Positions 12,631 through 27,600 of a DNA stretch of 64,000 nt are shown piece by piece. Source of the DNA: Scatophagus argus. Lineage: Eukaryota > Chordata > Actinopteri > Scatophagidae. The position numbers and the translations under genes were made by a program. The stretch covers positions 6,611,426 through 6,675,425 of the forward strand of contig NC_058516.1 of assembly GCF_020382885.2 (NCBI RefSeq), read 5' to 3'. A model generated the notes under the pieces. That model did not search any database. It was not told where the DNA came from and worked only from the letters and a program-made list of their open reading frames with translations. Every line of letters begins with the position of its first letter. Position 1 is the first letter of the stretch.

Positions 12631-15600
12631 TCACCACCGCACCACCTGGCTGCTGTAGTCCTCTGTAGTGGCTACCTCCTCCAGTACCTTCACGTCCTCG
12701 TCCTCCTCCTCTCCTCCTCCTCTTCCTAGTCTCCACAGCTGCGCCAGATAGGTCCTGTGCAGCTGCTGCCTCTGCTGCCTTTCTTGCCACCTCCTCAGAC
12801 GCTCCTCTTGGTGCTGCTTCTGGCGGTTGTACTGGTAGCGCCGCAGGAACAGCTCTTTGGCGTACTCGTACAGCTCCATGTCAAGGGCGTTCAGCCCCTC
12901 AATGCGCCACCGAACCTTCTCGCTGATTCCAACACTCGCGGCACGTGTGCTGTTGATCTGCGTGAAGGCCCGAATGAAGTGCAGGCCAAACGTCCGCTCA
13001 AACAGGTACTGCGTCTTGCGCTGGAACTCCGTCAGGCCGAAGAAAGCCATGTTGCGCAGGTTGGCCTTGGCGCTGGCGAGCAGCATGCGGCCTCGCTCCA
13101 GCTCACTAATGGAGGACATGTTATAGCAGCCCACCAGGCTGAGGTCGGCCAGCATGCGGACCTGGCGGTTGTTGGCAAGGTTGGAAGGGCAGCTCATGAA
13201 GTCTGCCAGGGGCACACCTGTCCAGTCTTCGCCACTGTAGCAGGCGGGCAGCTCATCCTGAGTGGGCGGGCGGCCGTCACACATGTGCAGGGCTGTTTTC
13301 CAAGTGGCCCCTCGCTGCACATGTTTCCACTCACTGAGGTAGCGTGACACAGGGTCGCGCAGCATGGTGATGTAGTAGAAATTCCTGCTGAGACAGAAAA
13401 GATATGTAACATGAGGTGACACGTTAGCTCAAGGATACGTTTGGACTGAGTCCAGACTTAAATGGTGAAAATGAACATTCAGCATTCTGGGATGTACACT
13501 TATTCTTCTCTTGAGTCTTGAGTCTTGAGTCTTATACGATAAGATTGATGTCACTCTTATGTCTGTATGTTAAATATGAAGATGCAACAAAATGAGACTA
13601 GGAAACAGTCAGCCTCACACATTATCACCTCACAGGTTTCAAAACAGCTCACCAAAGGTCTGCAAGCGGAAATAAGCTAGTCGGGTAGGCTCGTAAAAAT
13701 GTCTCGCCTCTCTCTCAACAAGCAAGCAAATACATGTATTTCCTAAAATATTGAGACAAGTGCCCCTCAAAGCTTCCTATCCTATCAACTCACTGGTTTG
13801 GTCCTCAGGAGAAGATGATGTCAGGACAGCAGGTGATTCGGGTCTATAAAAATAGCTTTCATTTCAGCATTTACTGTTTTCTTTACCTCTGTATCGATAA
13901 TGTGAATTTTATTTCATTCAAATAGACCCTGCATTCTTGAACTGAATTGCAACAGCATACAGCATTAGGTTGAGATGGTACCTGTGTGCAGTGAATGATA
14001 GAAACTGTCTGGCAAAACACCATGAGCCACATTTTCAACCCAGCGAAGGAGGATGAAACTATACATCAAATTTCTCATATCCTGCTGCAGATAAAAAAAG
14101 AAATATGAGCAGGAAGAAATACCACAGCGCTTGAAGTATATTGAGAGCACTGACAGTGTGATTAAGGTTTAAATGAAAAACATCATCAAGTGTGTCTGAG
14201 TGTGTTAGAGAATAATGACACAGAAAGCAACACAAAGCAAGCATGTATAACATTTAATATCCTGCAGATGCGGAATGATTTTTGTTTTTGTCACACCAAT
14301 TTGCTCCTGCCTACCCCTAATGATTTTTTTCTCCGTCTGCAACACCTTTCATGTATCTGGATCATTCTGATCTGCCATGAAAGGTGCTTCAGAAATTGCT
14401 GTAACCCAGCTGCACGAAAAGCTTTCAACTGACAAACACAGCATTCCGCTCTTATCTATTGAGTTCAGAGATGGCCGGCATAACAGCAAGGTGACTGGAA
14501 GAGCCAGTGCCGGGAGAATTTCAGCCATTTTCAAAAAGTTTTTCAAAAGGAAGACAGCATAGATAAAAGGGAAATTGAAAGCGTTCATCTTGTGAGCAAA
14601 GATCACCGTGACCTTACCATGTCAGAGACAGAAACCAAATAGAGAGACCAAATAAAAAGCTGAACATTTTATTTCTTTCATTCCTCTGGGCTGCAGTTCT
14701 CCGTCTGGGAGATTTCATTCAACAGCTAAATAAAGAATTCACATTCAAGGACATTTTACTGCAGTGATGCTCTGGAAAATTCTCTTGTAAGTCAGATTAC
14801 AAGAGTGGTTAGTTTCAGATATGTTGCTTTCCTGCCCTACAGTCTTATAACTTGTGTGTGCTTTATGTGTTGGGCTGCCTGTTACCCTGCTGGTTTAGAG
14901 CAATGTTTTCCATTTGATTTCCTCTCCTCTACAGTAAGTCTGTGTGAACTGAATTTGGCCAAGAAGAGCACAGAGCACTGTGACGAGCTGGATGAGCTCC
15001 CAAAATCCGATCCCGTGGGTTTCTTTGAGTACAATACACACACTCAGCACCTGAGTCTGTGTGTGACTGTGGGATTATGTGAGCAGTGTCCAGACACACT
15101 GGCATATTTCACCTTCCACCATACTTAATGTGAGTTACTGGTTTGTTTGTTTTTAATAATAAACCAGTTATATAAAAGCCTCAGTGAAAAGTTTTTTAAG
15201 GCAACAGCTGGGAATGACCCTCTTCCACCTTTCTTGCTCTGTTGGCTAAGAGTCCACAAATTATTCATTTTAATTCTTAATTATTAATGATAACATTTGT
15301 AACTTACCTCATCAGTATCTTAAAATAATATTTTGAGTTGTAAAAACAGCAGCTGTCAAGTTCACAGTAAGCAAATAATGCCTCCATTTATATGAGCTAT
15401 TCCAGTCACTGTTTGTGTTTAAACAAAAAACAACTAAATTACTAAATGCTTTGCTAAGTTATCTCCAGTAATCTACATATATAGGCCAGGCACTAAGTAT
15501 CATTGTTAAAGCTGGGTAAACTGTGGAAGAGGGGATGATTGGATGTGCTCAGAACACCATGGACTATAAACTGTTCAGATTAAATAAAAAAAGAGTGAAT

Positions 15601-18600
15601 TCAATCTGAATTTAAATATTAATTGGGGAAAGAAAAACAACCTGGAGCAAAGCAGAAAAGAAAAGAAAACAAGACAATATCTTCCCCTAATAAATTTCAT
15701 CTGTCATTTCAGAGATTGCGTTTCCTTCCCTGTCCAGCTGTTGCTGTCTTTACACACCAGCTGACCTCCACACCTGCTCCAGAGTAGCTCGTCATCTGCC
15801 CAGGGTGCATACCTGCCCTTTAGTCACTGTCAGCTTCCTGTACATCCTCCTGTACCTGCCTGTTCTGACAGTCAGCCACTTCTGAAGGTAAGGAAATACT
15901 TTTAACTTGTTTTGTCGAATTGCACCTTCCTGTCCTGCATTAGTGAGCCTTTTCAATTTCAAATATTATGATATACTTGCGTGATGTATAGTTATGCTTT
16001 TCAACGGTTTGTCATTTTTGTGACACAAACATGATACCTGAAATGCATTGATCGCCATCTGTTAAATCTTCTCCTTCTAAATCTACTGTGTGTTGCATGT
16101 GAAAAGCAGCGACCATGTAAACACTGGAGCTTTTAACGAGAGCATTCGCATAGCTGTAATTGTTTCATAGCCAAATTGAGAAATCTGATTAATTGAGAGA
16201 GAAGTTGTGTTACTGAGCAAAGAGCACACTGCCAAACGGGCTTAAAAGATTCACCATTTAGCAATTATTGCCAGACGGCAGATATCAATAAGCTGTGATA
16301 TATACTTAAGTGAGTGCCATGATGATATCATGGCCGAGCTCACCCACAGACAGACACACCTCCCAGAGATAATGGCCATCAACAAGAAGCTAAGTGAATT
16401 ACCCTGCCATCTTCTTCGGCTTGAACGGACAGCACTAGATGGATGGACACACACGTGCGCTATACAAAGTGGCCTTTGTTGTACTTCCTGGAAAAGAGCT
16501 CAGTCTTTTCTTTTCCCCCTCCTGTGCCTATCATTTATCTGTACAGCTAACCGGGAGACAGCCAGATCAATAAATGTCCATGCAACCCCACCTTTCTACA
16601 GTTGTGCTTTCAACATGACCTATTGACAAAGAGCAGCAAATGTCAAACCTCTCCTCTTACTCACGTCAGGGACAGAGGCAGGGTCAGATTATGAAGGTCA
16701 GGAATAATTACTTGTCGGAAGAATGGCACAGACGGTTTTCTCATGCAGGAACTAGACAGTGTCACTCTGCAGAAGCATTTCTACAGCGTTTATGAAGGTA
16801 GAAAACATGCGTGGCATCACCTTGAAGTGCTTTCAATAGAAACATTTAAGTCAAAAATTGAAAACTTTTGGCTTTTCAAACTGGTAATAACTGTTTTGTT
16901 GTCCTCTTAGGAGCAGACATTTTATTATCATATTTCTGATCTTTAAAAATTGATGTGGCGTGACAGGTTGGCAAAAAGTTGGTACAAAGCAACATGAGCA
17001 TTTATTTTAAGTGTGGCTGACTCTCCTTTTAGCTCCATTTTGGTCTCACCACCACCTCCTCCTTCAGGATCTTTAGCTGCTCTATTGTGTTCACCAGCAG
17101 GTTGGCTAACTTTGTGTGCTGTTTACGATGCAACAGTCTATCTGTTGTGTAATAGCACAATCATTGTCAATGCACATATATTGCGTGTGTGATCATACAT
17201 GGCTCTTTCTAAAGGTAAAGTTAAATCAGCTTGTCTCACTTTGCTACCAGTCAATCCAACGCCTCGTTCATGCCCTTCTCGCCGCCTGTCGCCTTTCTCC
17301 ACACAGCAGACCTGCAAACACTATTGATCTCCTCTCGCCGTCTCTCTCCGTGATTGTCTCTCTCTCTCACACACTCTCTAAATCACCATCAAAAAGCTAC
17401 AGAGGAAACTCACAGCGAGATCGATATCTGCCTTGTTAATTCACTCACTACCATCAAGGACACAGTCATCTCATGATAAAAGCCTTGATGGAAACCATTT
17501 ATACTGCTGAGGAGGCAGTCCATACAAAAAAGTATCTGGATGGGCAACGATCTTTATTTCATCTTTTTAAAACTGAAAACACATTACGGTGTCTTTTGCT
17601 GAGGCGTTTCTAAAGAATAGGTTCACTGCTCCGGCTCAGCATCACACTGTTCCAATGAGTGCCCTCAATGAAGTATCACTTTCAAACGTTTCTAAGAGCC
17701 AAGTTGGGAAAAAAAAAACAAATTTGAAAACAAGCACAGTACTGCACATCGATTTCACACTGAAGTCAGGGTGTTGATAACGCGCACAGTTGGAGCAAAT
17801 CCATTTTAAAGGTGTTTCTGTGCCCACAAGGGATCCCTTAACCATTCCCTCCAAGTGGGAATTACTATCTGACCAGAAAAAACCTTCCGTCATCTCTGTC
17901 TTTAGTCACATGCTGTCTTTTTTAATAGTTCCAATTTTATCACCGCTAAAATCACTTCTAAAAGCCGCCTAGGTGGCGATAATGACAGTTTCGCAAAAAG
18001 TTTTGGTGTGTGAGACACATTTCTCACATCGAACAGAAGAGAATGAACCCCACCACTTAATGCAGCAGCCTAAATAATAGTGTAAAATGTTAATGCCCAG
18101 TATCAATTTGCAGCCGTGTACCTCTTGCTGTTCAAAGGTACAGTACATTGTGTATATTTAACAGTTTTAACTTAATTGACTAACCAAATAAATGTGCTTA
18201 AAAACTGCTCTGTTCAATATACTTATATTAGCAATGGATCAAATTACTACGTGAACTGTGAGACTGGTTGTTCATAGAGACAAACCAGTACAGAATTATC
18301 ACTATGGATGGGTAACGTTCACTTTTGAACTGATACCAATACTGGTATTGGGTACTGGTACTAGTATTGGTAACAGTTCAAAGGTACCCAACAGTACTTT
18401 TTTTTTTTTTGGTTCTTTACTCTCTTTGTAAGAACCTGCCTCTTCTGTCTGATCCAGAGAAGAAGAAACACTGCTTTACCTGTCGGCTGTGTTATTTTCA
18501 CTGCCTCAGTACGTTCAGACTGTAATATTTCTCTGTAAATAGTATGCAGTTCATGTACTAGTGGTTTGATACTCAGGTTTTTGAAGTGTTGAGGCTGACT

Positions 18601-21600
18601 GTTGGCTAATGCTAGTAACAATGCTTAGCTCTCCCAGGAGCTGGTGAAGAGAGGTAAAAGAAGGGTGAATATTGGACTCAAATTCACCTGTGGACACAAA
18701 CATGACTCCAAAAGAATACTAATGTTGCTTCCCTGTTTGCTGGATGTTGAGGTGATATTTCCTACCATATTGTGTGCTTATATTGCCAGATCACTGTCAA
18801 TTAAATCTGACCAAACTACACCTTTGCAGTGCTAATGAAGCAGATTTGGCTACTCTTGATTAATAATAATCTGGTTTTTAAAATTTTTTATTTAAATTGA
18901 TACTATTTTACTGGTGGATATTTAATGTAATGTGGGCTCTAACACAAACATGCAAGATAGCCAAAAAAGAAACCAAATCTCTCAAAGTGGTCATGTATGC
19001 AATGAAAGGGGAAATGTTGAATGAGCCTCTCAGGTGGGACAACATTTGGTCCATAGACCAGGAAGGAGTTGGTCGAAAACACTGCATTTGGCAAAGCAGA
19101 TAAAATATTAACCTTTCCATTTTCAGCTCAGCCTGACTGTGGGATAAGAGAGCAGCAGGAAGAAACGGGAAGAGCTATAAAACACAGTAGAAGGGAGCAA
19201 ATTCCAAAAATAGTAAACAAGACTGCCAATTAGAAGAATGACAAAGGGATGTAGTTGTACAGATTCAGCAACAGCAGGTCTGCATGTTAGGGGGGATGTT
19301 ATCAAGATGACAAAGTGAAGCTGCTCAGCTGCACAGAGATCGGGCAAGTCTCATCACATCAGTCTTCAGACCGAGAGGTCGAGCGGGATCCATTTTCACT
19401 TAATCTGAATCTCTCTCTTGTACTAATTTAATCTATGTCTGCCAATTAAAGGGAAAATGATCCCCGTGCCCATCTGCGCACAGCGGGATCACTGTCCAAC
19501 AAGGAAACACACGTTCACAAGCTACAACACTCTCCTGCAGCCCTACATGGTCTTCCAGTGGCGTGCGTTCCCCTCCAAAACATAACCCAGTTGTAGGGGA
19601 ATATTGGCATGTTACATTTCCTGATAGATCATACAGATTGAGAAGGAGAGCAGAGAATGACGAGCAGACTGGAGACTGGTGCTGCACTGTCATCTTCACT
19701 GGTTGCTGATATGAGATGCTATTTTGGGCGATAAAGGAAAAGCCCCAGGGATGCTGGTGTGGAGACGAGGGAACCGAGAACGCTTCCAGAAAGACGAGGT
19801 GTCCAGGCAAGCGAGGGTGTGAAGATGTGGTTTTGGTGAAAACTAGGCGATAGACTATGTGAGGAGCTGCAGCCAGCATATACTCACAAAAAATTAAGTT
19901 TTGTAGAGCATTTCAGGGTTCACTACAAAATTATCTTTGCACAGAAAAACTTTAAGGTACAGAAACATCCATCTGTTTTCAGTGTGGCTGCATGTCAGGC
20001 GACTCCAGTTTTCCAGAGTTTATTTGGTTTTTAAACACAGCCACAGTGAGCATAAGGTCGAGGACATCCACGCACACGACAACCTGGCGTGTGCAGCTTT
20101 AGCGTCTTAGCTTTAACCTTTGCTTGACATCTTAATCTTTGCATGGAAAGGATAAATGAGGGAGTACACTCTGCAAAGGTCACATCTACCCACACAAACT
20201 ACTGAGGAATTTCTGAAAAGCAATCCACTTTTGAGTAATGCGTGAGGGCTGCTTCCAACACACTGCTGTATGTTTTCTTGCAGCATTTTGACATTGAGCC
20301 TTTGAAAGTGGCAAGTGATTCACAGCTTGTATTATCCCGATATTTATTGCACAGCTGGAAAATTACAAAAAGACATTTCAAATTAAGGCAGTTGCAGTTT
20401 CTTATACAGTTTTATCCATAATGACTTATCCATCATATGCGGGGCGATGAATGGATAGCACATAATGATTTGTCTAGCTGGAGCTTCCTTCTTTCTTATT
20501 ATTTTTTTCTGTTTTAACAAAATCAACACACTGTTTGGCAAAAAATAATCTTAAATCCAGTCGACAGGTTTCTGAATAAATCTGGACTTTGAGATTAACC
20601 TCCCCCTTACTCCTCCACAGTACCATAAAACCTGTCTTCGACTGCCCTTAATCCCCATAGGGAGTGCAGAGATTATCAAGATTCTCTGAATATCTCACAT
20701 TTCTTACAATACAAGATGCCACTCATTGTCATGAAGGCAGTGCACTGAGGGGTTGGATTTAACTGAATCAGCACACTGTGTATGAATAAGTTCTTTAACT
20801 TGACCTCATGTAGTCATTTTTTAAAAATCTGCTGAATAAAAAAACAATCAAGATCCAATTATGTGATTAAAATTAAGACACCTCAGGCATTCTTCCCTTG
20901 ATCACTGTTGGCATGTTTTCAAAATATTTCTCACTTTCATTTGCAGGATCGTGCAGCTCCACTTCACCAGCATCACATTTCTAAAAGATGGTTAAATGCA
21001 TCTTCTGTCAACACACATTACAATGGAGTCTGTCCTGTAGACATCCATCTCTGGCACGTAAGTATTTCTTTTATCATAAAGTACTGTTTTTCTCAAATTT
21101 ACCAGATGCTCTAGTCTTACCTTCACTTTCTCAAGTTACGCAAATTATGAGTATCTGTCAAATGGTTCTAAAACATAGTTACAAGGGGGTCTTTTCATAG
21201 GTATGAAATATGTTATTGTAAATATGAATGAAGTATGTGAGGCTATTTTAATTGCAACCAATTGTCAAAATGAGAGAAAAAAGGCCTGGGTTGACAATAA
21301 CCAGACATAGTTTGAATCCCATATTTAGGGCCAAAGCATCAAGGGTACCAGGGCCGGCGGTGCCTGGAACATAATGCCCAGTTGTCAATTTAAGGGTATA
21401 GATTTGCTTTACCTTTAGATTCCAACAGACTAATATAAGTCAAAGCTTAAATAAAGTAAAACTCCACAGGGAGTTCAGAGATCATTCATCTCTTTGTTGG
21501 GCCTAACTGCTAATATTGTCTTCCTTCTGCTGTAAAGCGTGTGATCAAGGTCACATTTCCCATGGCACTGGCACAGCAGACTGTGGCATAAATTACCATA

Positions 21601-24600
21601 TGCCAAGTCATGCAAATGGTGATATCTTTAATTCAGACAGACGTCATCGACAGGCTGGTGAGGATATGTTGTGTAATGAGTGTGAAGACACAGCCTTTAA
21701 CATAGCTCCGAACGAGCACACCTAACGTCTACACCTCACAGGCAGACATTTGATGTCATCTCCTCGGCCTCCTACGCTGAGCTAAGTCAGCGTCATGTTA
21801 GGAGCGCTGACAAAAACGAACTGCTGCTGGAAGAGATTTTCATGCGTTACCAGCCTACATCAGGCTGCAGCATAGGATCTCCCAAAAGGCGTGTATGTTC
21901 ACCTCTTTGCCAGAAATAAAATTCTGATGTCAAGTGCTGTACATATATTTTTCCACCCACAAGAAGTGACGAGTCAGAACGTCAGTGAAATGCAACCTGT
22001 CTCATAAACAGCAGTGAATGGCAAATGTACACAATCCAACACTAATGTCGGAACTTCTGATACTGTTGAACATTTAGCAGTACTGCAACAGAAGCAAATG
22101 TGGACCACAGTTATCAGTTAGGAAGCTGACTAAACTTCGCTGACGATAGCTCCCGTTTAGCCACCATCCTGGCCACTTAAGCTATACGAGCAAAACTCTT
22201 GAACGTTTTGAAGTGAATACATTTTTCTGCTTGTGAATTCAGCCTTCCATTAGTCAGAGGAAGAATGCGTCATTTTTTTCTCTCAAAAGTTGCAGTCTCA
22301 CTTGAAGTCATCACATATCTGCAGGGAGCAGTTTGAATGATTTATGGCTACTGAAGGTCACATTTTTTTGACGATCTGCGTTCTTGTCACACTGGGTTTT
22401 TACAACAATGTGTGGCTGTCAGCTGCTTGAAATAACTTGATGCTACAGTCAAAAGTGACGTTGACAGTAAAAGGGCAGTATTATGCCAAAAGCATTTAAG
22501 GAATTCTCTCTGCTTCAAACTGAACACATTTTCTCAGTAATATACGCCCCTCTCTGGAACCTCGACACATGGCTCTCTTTGGCTGAGGATTTAAACTGAC
22601 TTACTGTAACTGCAAGGGAGAGATTAATGTCAAAACGTACAACCAGATGTTTTCCACATACATTTAAGTCAAACATGGTTTATGTCAAGAGGAAACAGAA
22701 AACTGCATTTTGATAAAATCATCTTTTTCACCATAATTCCATCCCTGTTTGACCACTAAAACTCCCACATTATTTTTGCATATTTTAAATCCTTTCATGT
22801 CATTATTAACATCACAATAGGCTGCCAATGCCAATTTAATAGTGAAAACCACCTTAAATGTGCCCAGAATGAACTGGGCTAATTAAACTCAGGCTGATCT
22901 GTGCTTTGGCCAGCCTGCATTCTTTGCTCTAATCTGAAGTAATGAGGTCAGTAATAAGGTTACACTCTCTGACTGCTCAGTGTGAGGCCTGCTGCCGAGG
23001 ACGAACAGGGCAGCAAGGCAATTGAAGCAGCTTTGACGTCTGGCCTTACAGCAATTTGGTAGCCCGCTGTGATGTGAATGCTGTAGCCCCGTGCTGCGAG
23101 CAAAGCCCTGCAGGAGCCTCTGACCAGTGGTATGCCTATCAAAAACTACTTGAACCGGTCATGTATCACTCACTGAAGTTGGCGTATTTGGAGGGAAACT
23201 GCCAGACATGAGCAGGCACAGATGCAGATTTATGCAACGGGAGGTGAATTGCACATCAAATCTATTACCATTAGATTGCTGTATCCTCTAAACAGGACTC
23301 TAATTGCTTTGATTTGACAAAAGTGTGTTAAAGCCATGCCGCTATTTCCCATAAAACATCGCTGTCCGAGCTTTAAGCAAACTGCAACTCCAAAAACGAA
23401 CTGAGAAAGAGACCTGGGGATAGAAATAGGAGAGGACATGTGGGACGAGGGTCTGAAATGTGCTAATATCTGTTCCCTCAAAGCCAGGCTCTGTTTGGTG
23501 CAGTTGAAAATTTTACACAAGTTGTATTTCTTGAAGTTGCCATAAAATCTTTTGAGAAATGTCACCAGCTTGTGAGAGATTGGACCAAGCAGAGGCTAAT
23601 TTATGCCCTAGCTATGCATTATGCCCTCATTTACAAAAAAAACGTAATGGGGTTGTAATAGTTTTGTACTTTTCAAGGATTTTGAAAGTAAAAATAAGGG
23701 CAGATCCACTTTTGGTCACACTGGGTGCATCCGACAACTCTAAAAAACACAACATCATTACCTGTCCTGTGGTCAGCTTTGTGCAAAGAAAGATGTGCTG
23801 ACTTTTAAATTCTGGATAACAACACTGGCTAATACCCTCCGCCTGGAGAGAATCCCACATGTCCTTAATGACAGACTGGAGGATTTTGAAAGGATTTGGA
23901 GTCCAATGAGCTCCTTTGTGGAAGGAACAGACAGTTAAGAGTTACAAGCAGAAGTCTTCATCACTCCTAGATGGCACTATGCTAACACAGGAGTTAATTA
24001 ATAAATTATTTTATCATTTTCTTGTTTTTAATTCTAATGTGCATATCTGCTTTGAACAAACTTTTCACATGTTGGCAGCCTATCGTAAAAATAAATAATA
24101 ATTCTATATGATAAAAATCTTATTGCTTATTATGCTTATTATATAGCCGGTGTGTCCGAGTTATATCAGTCTGTAGGCTGTGTGCATGCTGGCAGTGTGG
24201 ATTGTGGTGTGTAGGAGAGAGGTGACTTCAAGGGGACTACAAAGTGCTCATAAGCAGACAGATGCTTCTGTATTCAGAACAGACCAGCGGGACTCCGAAT
24301 GTGCAAAATCTTAATCTTTTCACGAAGCACAGTCATAAGGTGAATCCAGGTGTCTGTCAGTGAAACACTGATCATGAAGGAGAACAGAGGCTTTGACACT
24401 ATTTGGATGTAGACTGTGAAAAGGCGGTTAAATATTCTGTACATTCAGTGTACGTTGAAGAATTTTTAGTCACACTTCACCTCATTTCACAGCCCCCTGA
24501 GGCCTCAGTGTATTTCATCAGAGGACAGAAAGTAGGGAATGGGGCAGCAGCACAGCGACAGCAAGGTGGGGCTTCAGTGCATGTAACGGTAAATAAACCT

Positions 24601-27600
24601 ACACAACCTAACAACCTTCAGCAGTGGATGGAAGCTCAATAATTTGATTTCTCTTGCTAGAAGAGAATCTTTGAACTTAACTTAGAATATGTGATCATTT
24701 TAAATTTGTGTGGGAGCCTGACTAGACGTCTGAAACAGAAGAGAAAACATGTTGTTTTTACGTAAGGGGTTAAACCACTGGCTTAATCTTAAACAATGTA
24801 GTGCAGATAGTTCCCTCCACAATGTAGAAAACTATATAAAGCAGCATAAATTTGAACTAATACTGAAGTACTTAAGTATTTAAGTAAATGTCCTCTTTGG
24901 TAGGGATTTGCAGGCATGTCATGTAACGAATCAGTGTATGCCCTGATGGCTGAGACAGGACTGTAAAATACATCACTCCCTCCTGGATGCAGCCTAAAGA
25001 TAGGTGGGGGCGTCGTGCTTGATCCCTGACTATCAGCAGTTCCTCTGCTGTGTGTCACTTGTGTAAGACAGGAGTCACCCTTCAGTATCAACACACTCTT
25101 ACTGACTTGGATTGTTTTTTGCAGTCAGATTAGGCCGAAAATATTTTGAGGGCTTGAAATTGTTCAGCCATATGAAATACCCTCAGTGATTCCTCTTGTA
25201 CTTCAAGTCCCAAGTACAGTATATATGAAGAAATGGGGATTACACATATGCATAGTAAAAACAACTATAATACTCTTTGACCTCTCTTAAGGACACAGGG
25301 ATCAGGGCTGAAATGCAAACAAAGCAGAGGGATCTTACACAACAGGACAGGGTTTCATTAAATATTGTATTAAGCTGAGCAGTAACAAGCCTTTGCACAA
25401 ACACACACTGATACACAAAGTCAATGTTGTTCCCTGTGCTGCCTTCATCGTGTGCATCACAGTCCATCATGGAGGGGCTATAGCGCCCGAAGTGACAGGA
25501 CAAGAGTCTTTCAGGCCTGATAAAGCTGCAACACGAAACCTGACGGCAACACATCATCGAGTGCAGAATACGCTCTGTCCAGTCTTTATTCTGCACTTTT
25601 AATTTAGAATGACAGGAGACCTTCCATTAATTGTTCATTTCTTTCACGTCAGGGTTCCTCAATATAGTGTTTTTAAGCGTGTGGAGAAAAAAATCAACCT
25701 GACATTACTCTGTGGAAAAGAGAACTTGATGTGACAGATTTGTGGCTGTTGATCGAGTCATGAGTCATCGCTCGTCCACCAAATTCACGGGTATAGAATG
25801 ACTCATGGTGCATTTGGCTTAAATTTCATACCTTCCTCTTTATATACCCTGCTTCGGGTCATATGTGACAAGACTTCACTTGTAAAAGTGGCAAAAAATA
25901 TGTGCATTGAAATGTCATGATCAGTGCCATTACACGCAGCAGATGCAAATTTGTCCTGGAGCAAGGCTTTGAATCTCTAAAAGCTGCTCAGGAGCTACAG
26001 AGACCTCTGACCTCCCTGTGGAGGGGGCTTGGCAGACCCATCATTTCACAGCAGGGATCAATGAAGAGCGCAGTATCATATTATATCGGATACTGCCTGG
26101 TGTTGCAACAAACCACAGGAAAGTCTTTTATCTTGCACGGCTCCAGATTTGGTCCCATCTTTAAAGAAATGAAGCCAATTTATGTCTGCAATCAGCCTTG
26201 TAGTGTCAACATTAATGAGTGCTGATTTTCCACTGACTATTATATTGAGTTGACAAGTGTTGACCGGAGTGTTTGTTGATGCGCTCGTAGTGCTGATACA
26301 GCTCGGAGGCGCCTCTTCAAAACAATTTAAAAGCGTTAAATTAAGTCTGATGGCTGCCACAGAGGACAGTTAATGGATTGGAAGGATTCTTGAAGGTGCT
26401 CTCTGTCCTTGTCGACCCCCTTTAACGATCTCTGTAACATATGGAGGTTTGCTTTCTCAACCAACTGCAAGGTAAATTGGCTTCAACACGCAGACGGCAC
26501 ACCTCAGAGGATGCTGCCCTTCTTAAGTGATTTACTGCCATAAGCTCAGCTTTGTCAGTGCTGTAATTACAGGAAATTGAAACAGACCTTCGGACGAGGA
26601 GGCCAGCCTGTCTGCTGCTGCTGGTCTTGACATACCGTGTTGTGTGTTAAAACTTAACAGCTTTATATGCAGAATTACATCCCAGTAAGAACACACATGG
26701 TTGGCTTAAGCTGCCAAGGAGACGTTTACGACTGTTAAAAAAAAATCTGGTTCCCTTTGATTTAGTGACTGTGGGGAAGTAAAGGAATCTTCACTCCTCT
26801 GATAGGCTCAGGAAACATCTGTTCTTGTAATTATTTGAATGATTGACGAGTTCAGCCAATGCCTGGTGAAAAATTCTGTCTTCAGATCTGAAAAACATTC
26901 AGTAAAGTCAAACTGAACTGCAGCAAATGTCTGACATCCTTTAGCATACTTTGTCAGCTGACGGATCAGTTAATCAATTAATGCTGTCAGTTAACCTATT
27001 GGCTAGTCCTTAGTCTGTTTTCAATGATTAAAACTTCCTTATGCAAAGACTGGCTGACGCAGTCATTCATTCACGGAATGAATAGCTTTCTGTTGCAAGA
27101 AAAAGTAGTGAGTGAGTGAATAAGTGATTAACTTCATAACTAAATGAGTTGGTGAATGAACGGACTCAAAACTGACTAAATGAGACGATGAGGAAACACA
27201 TGAGTTGATCAGTGAGTGGAAATATAATATAAGTGAGCGAGTAAATGAATGCGTTGGTTATTGAGTGAGCAAGTGAATGATGGATTCAATTACATTCTAC
27301 TTTTCTTTAATTTATTGGATGATGAACGAGTGAATGAGTGGCTGCCCACTCACTGACTCCACCTGTCCAGCTCACACCTCACCTTTTGCTCTTTGGGGCG
27401 CTTTTCTTGTCCCTCTTGTTCATCACTACAGGCACGCAGCTCGTGAGCTCGGTCCAGTCTGCGTGTAACCCGCAACTCCAGCCCGTGGAGAACCGGGAGA
27501 AGAGCCACGACTCGGCTTTACCGGGCCGGTGACAGGTGCATTTCCTTTGGCCCGGCATGCAGTCGCACGGCTGCTCCAGCTGGATGTTCTTGACCAGGTG

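Larger units (their letters stand above)
13385..27382 (-). other. 14 kb intron of hs6st3
   Basis: This single intron holds many short open frames on both strands (the longest about 150 codons, minus, near 19433-19879), but none has family resemblance or paired splice sites. Recognisable items are a hairpin-like inverted repeat at 18321-18385 and a degenerate TGAA/TGAG stretch at about 27080-27300, close to exon 1. Conserved enhancers are possible but cannot be judged without an alignment. Confidence 0.6.

Noticed and set aside
12757-13347. A 196-codon open frame on the plus strand
   Set aside because: It is the antisense shadow of hs6st3 exon 2, which matches its family throughout.
19433-19879. 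A 148-codon minus-strand frame within the hs6st3 intron
   Set aside because: I recognise no domain and see no supporting splice or polyadenylation signals. The length is possible by chance in 14 kb.
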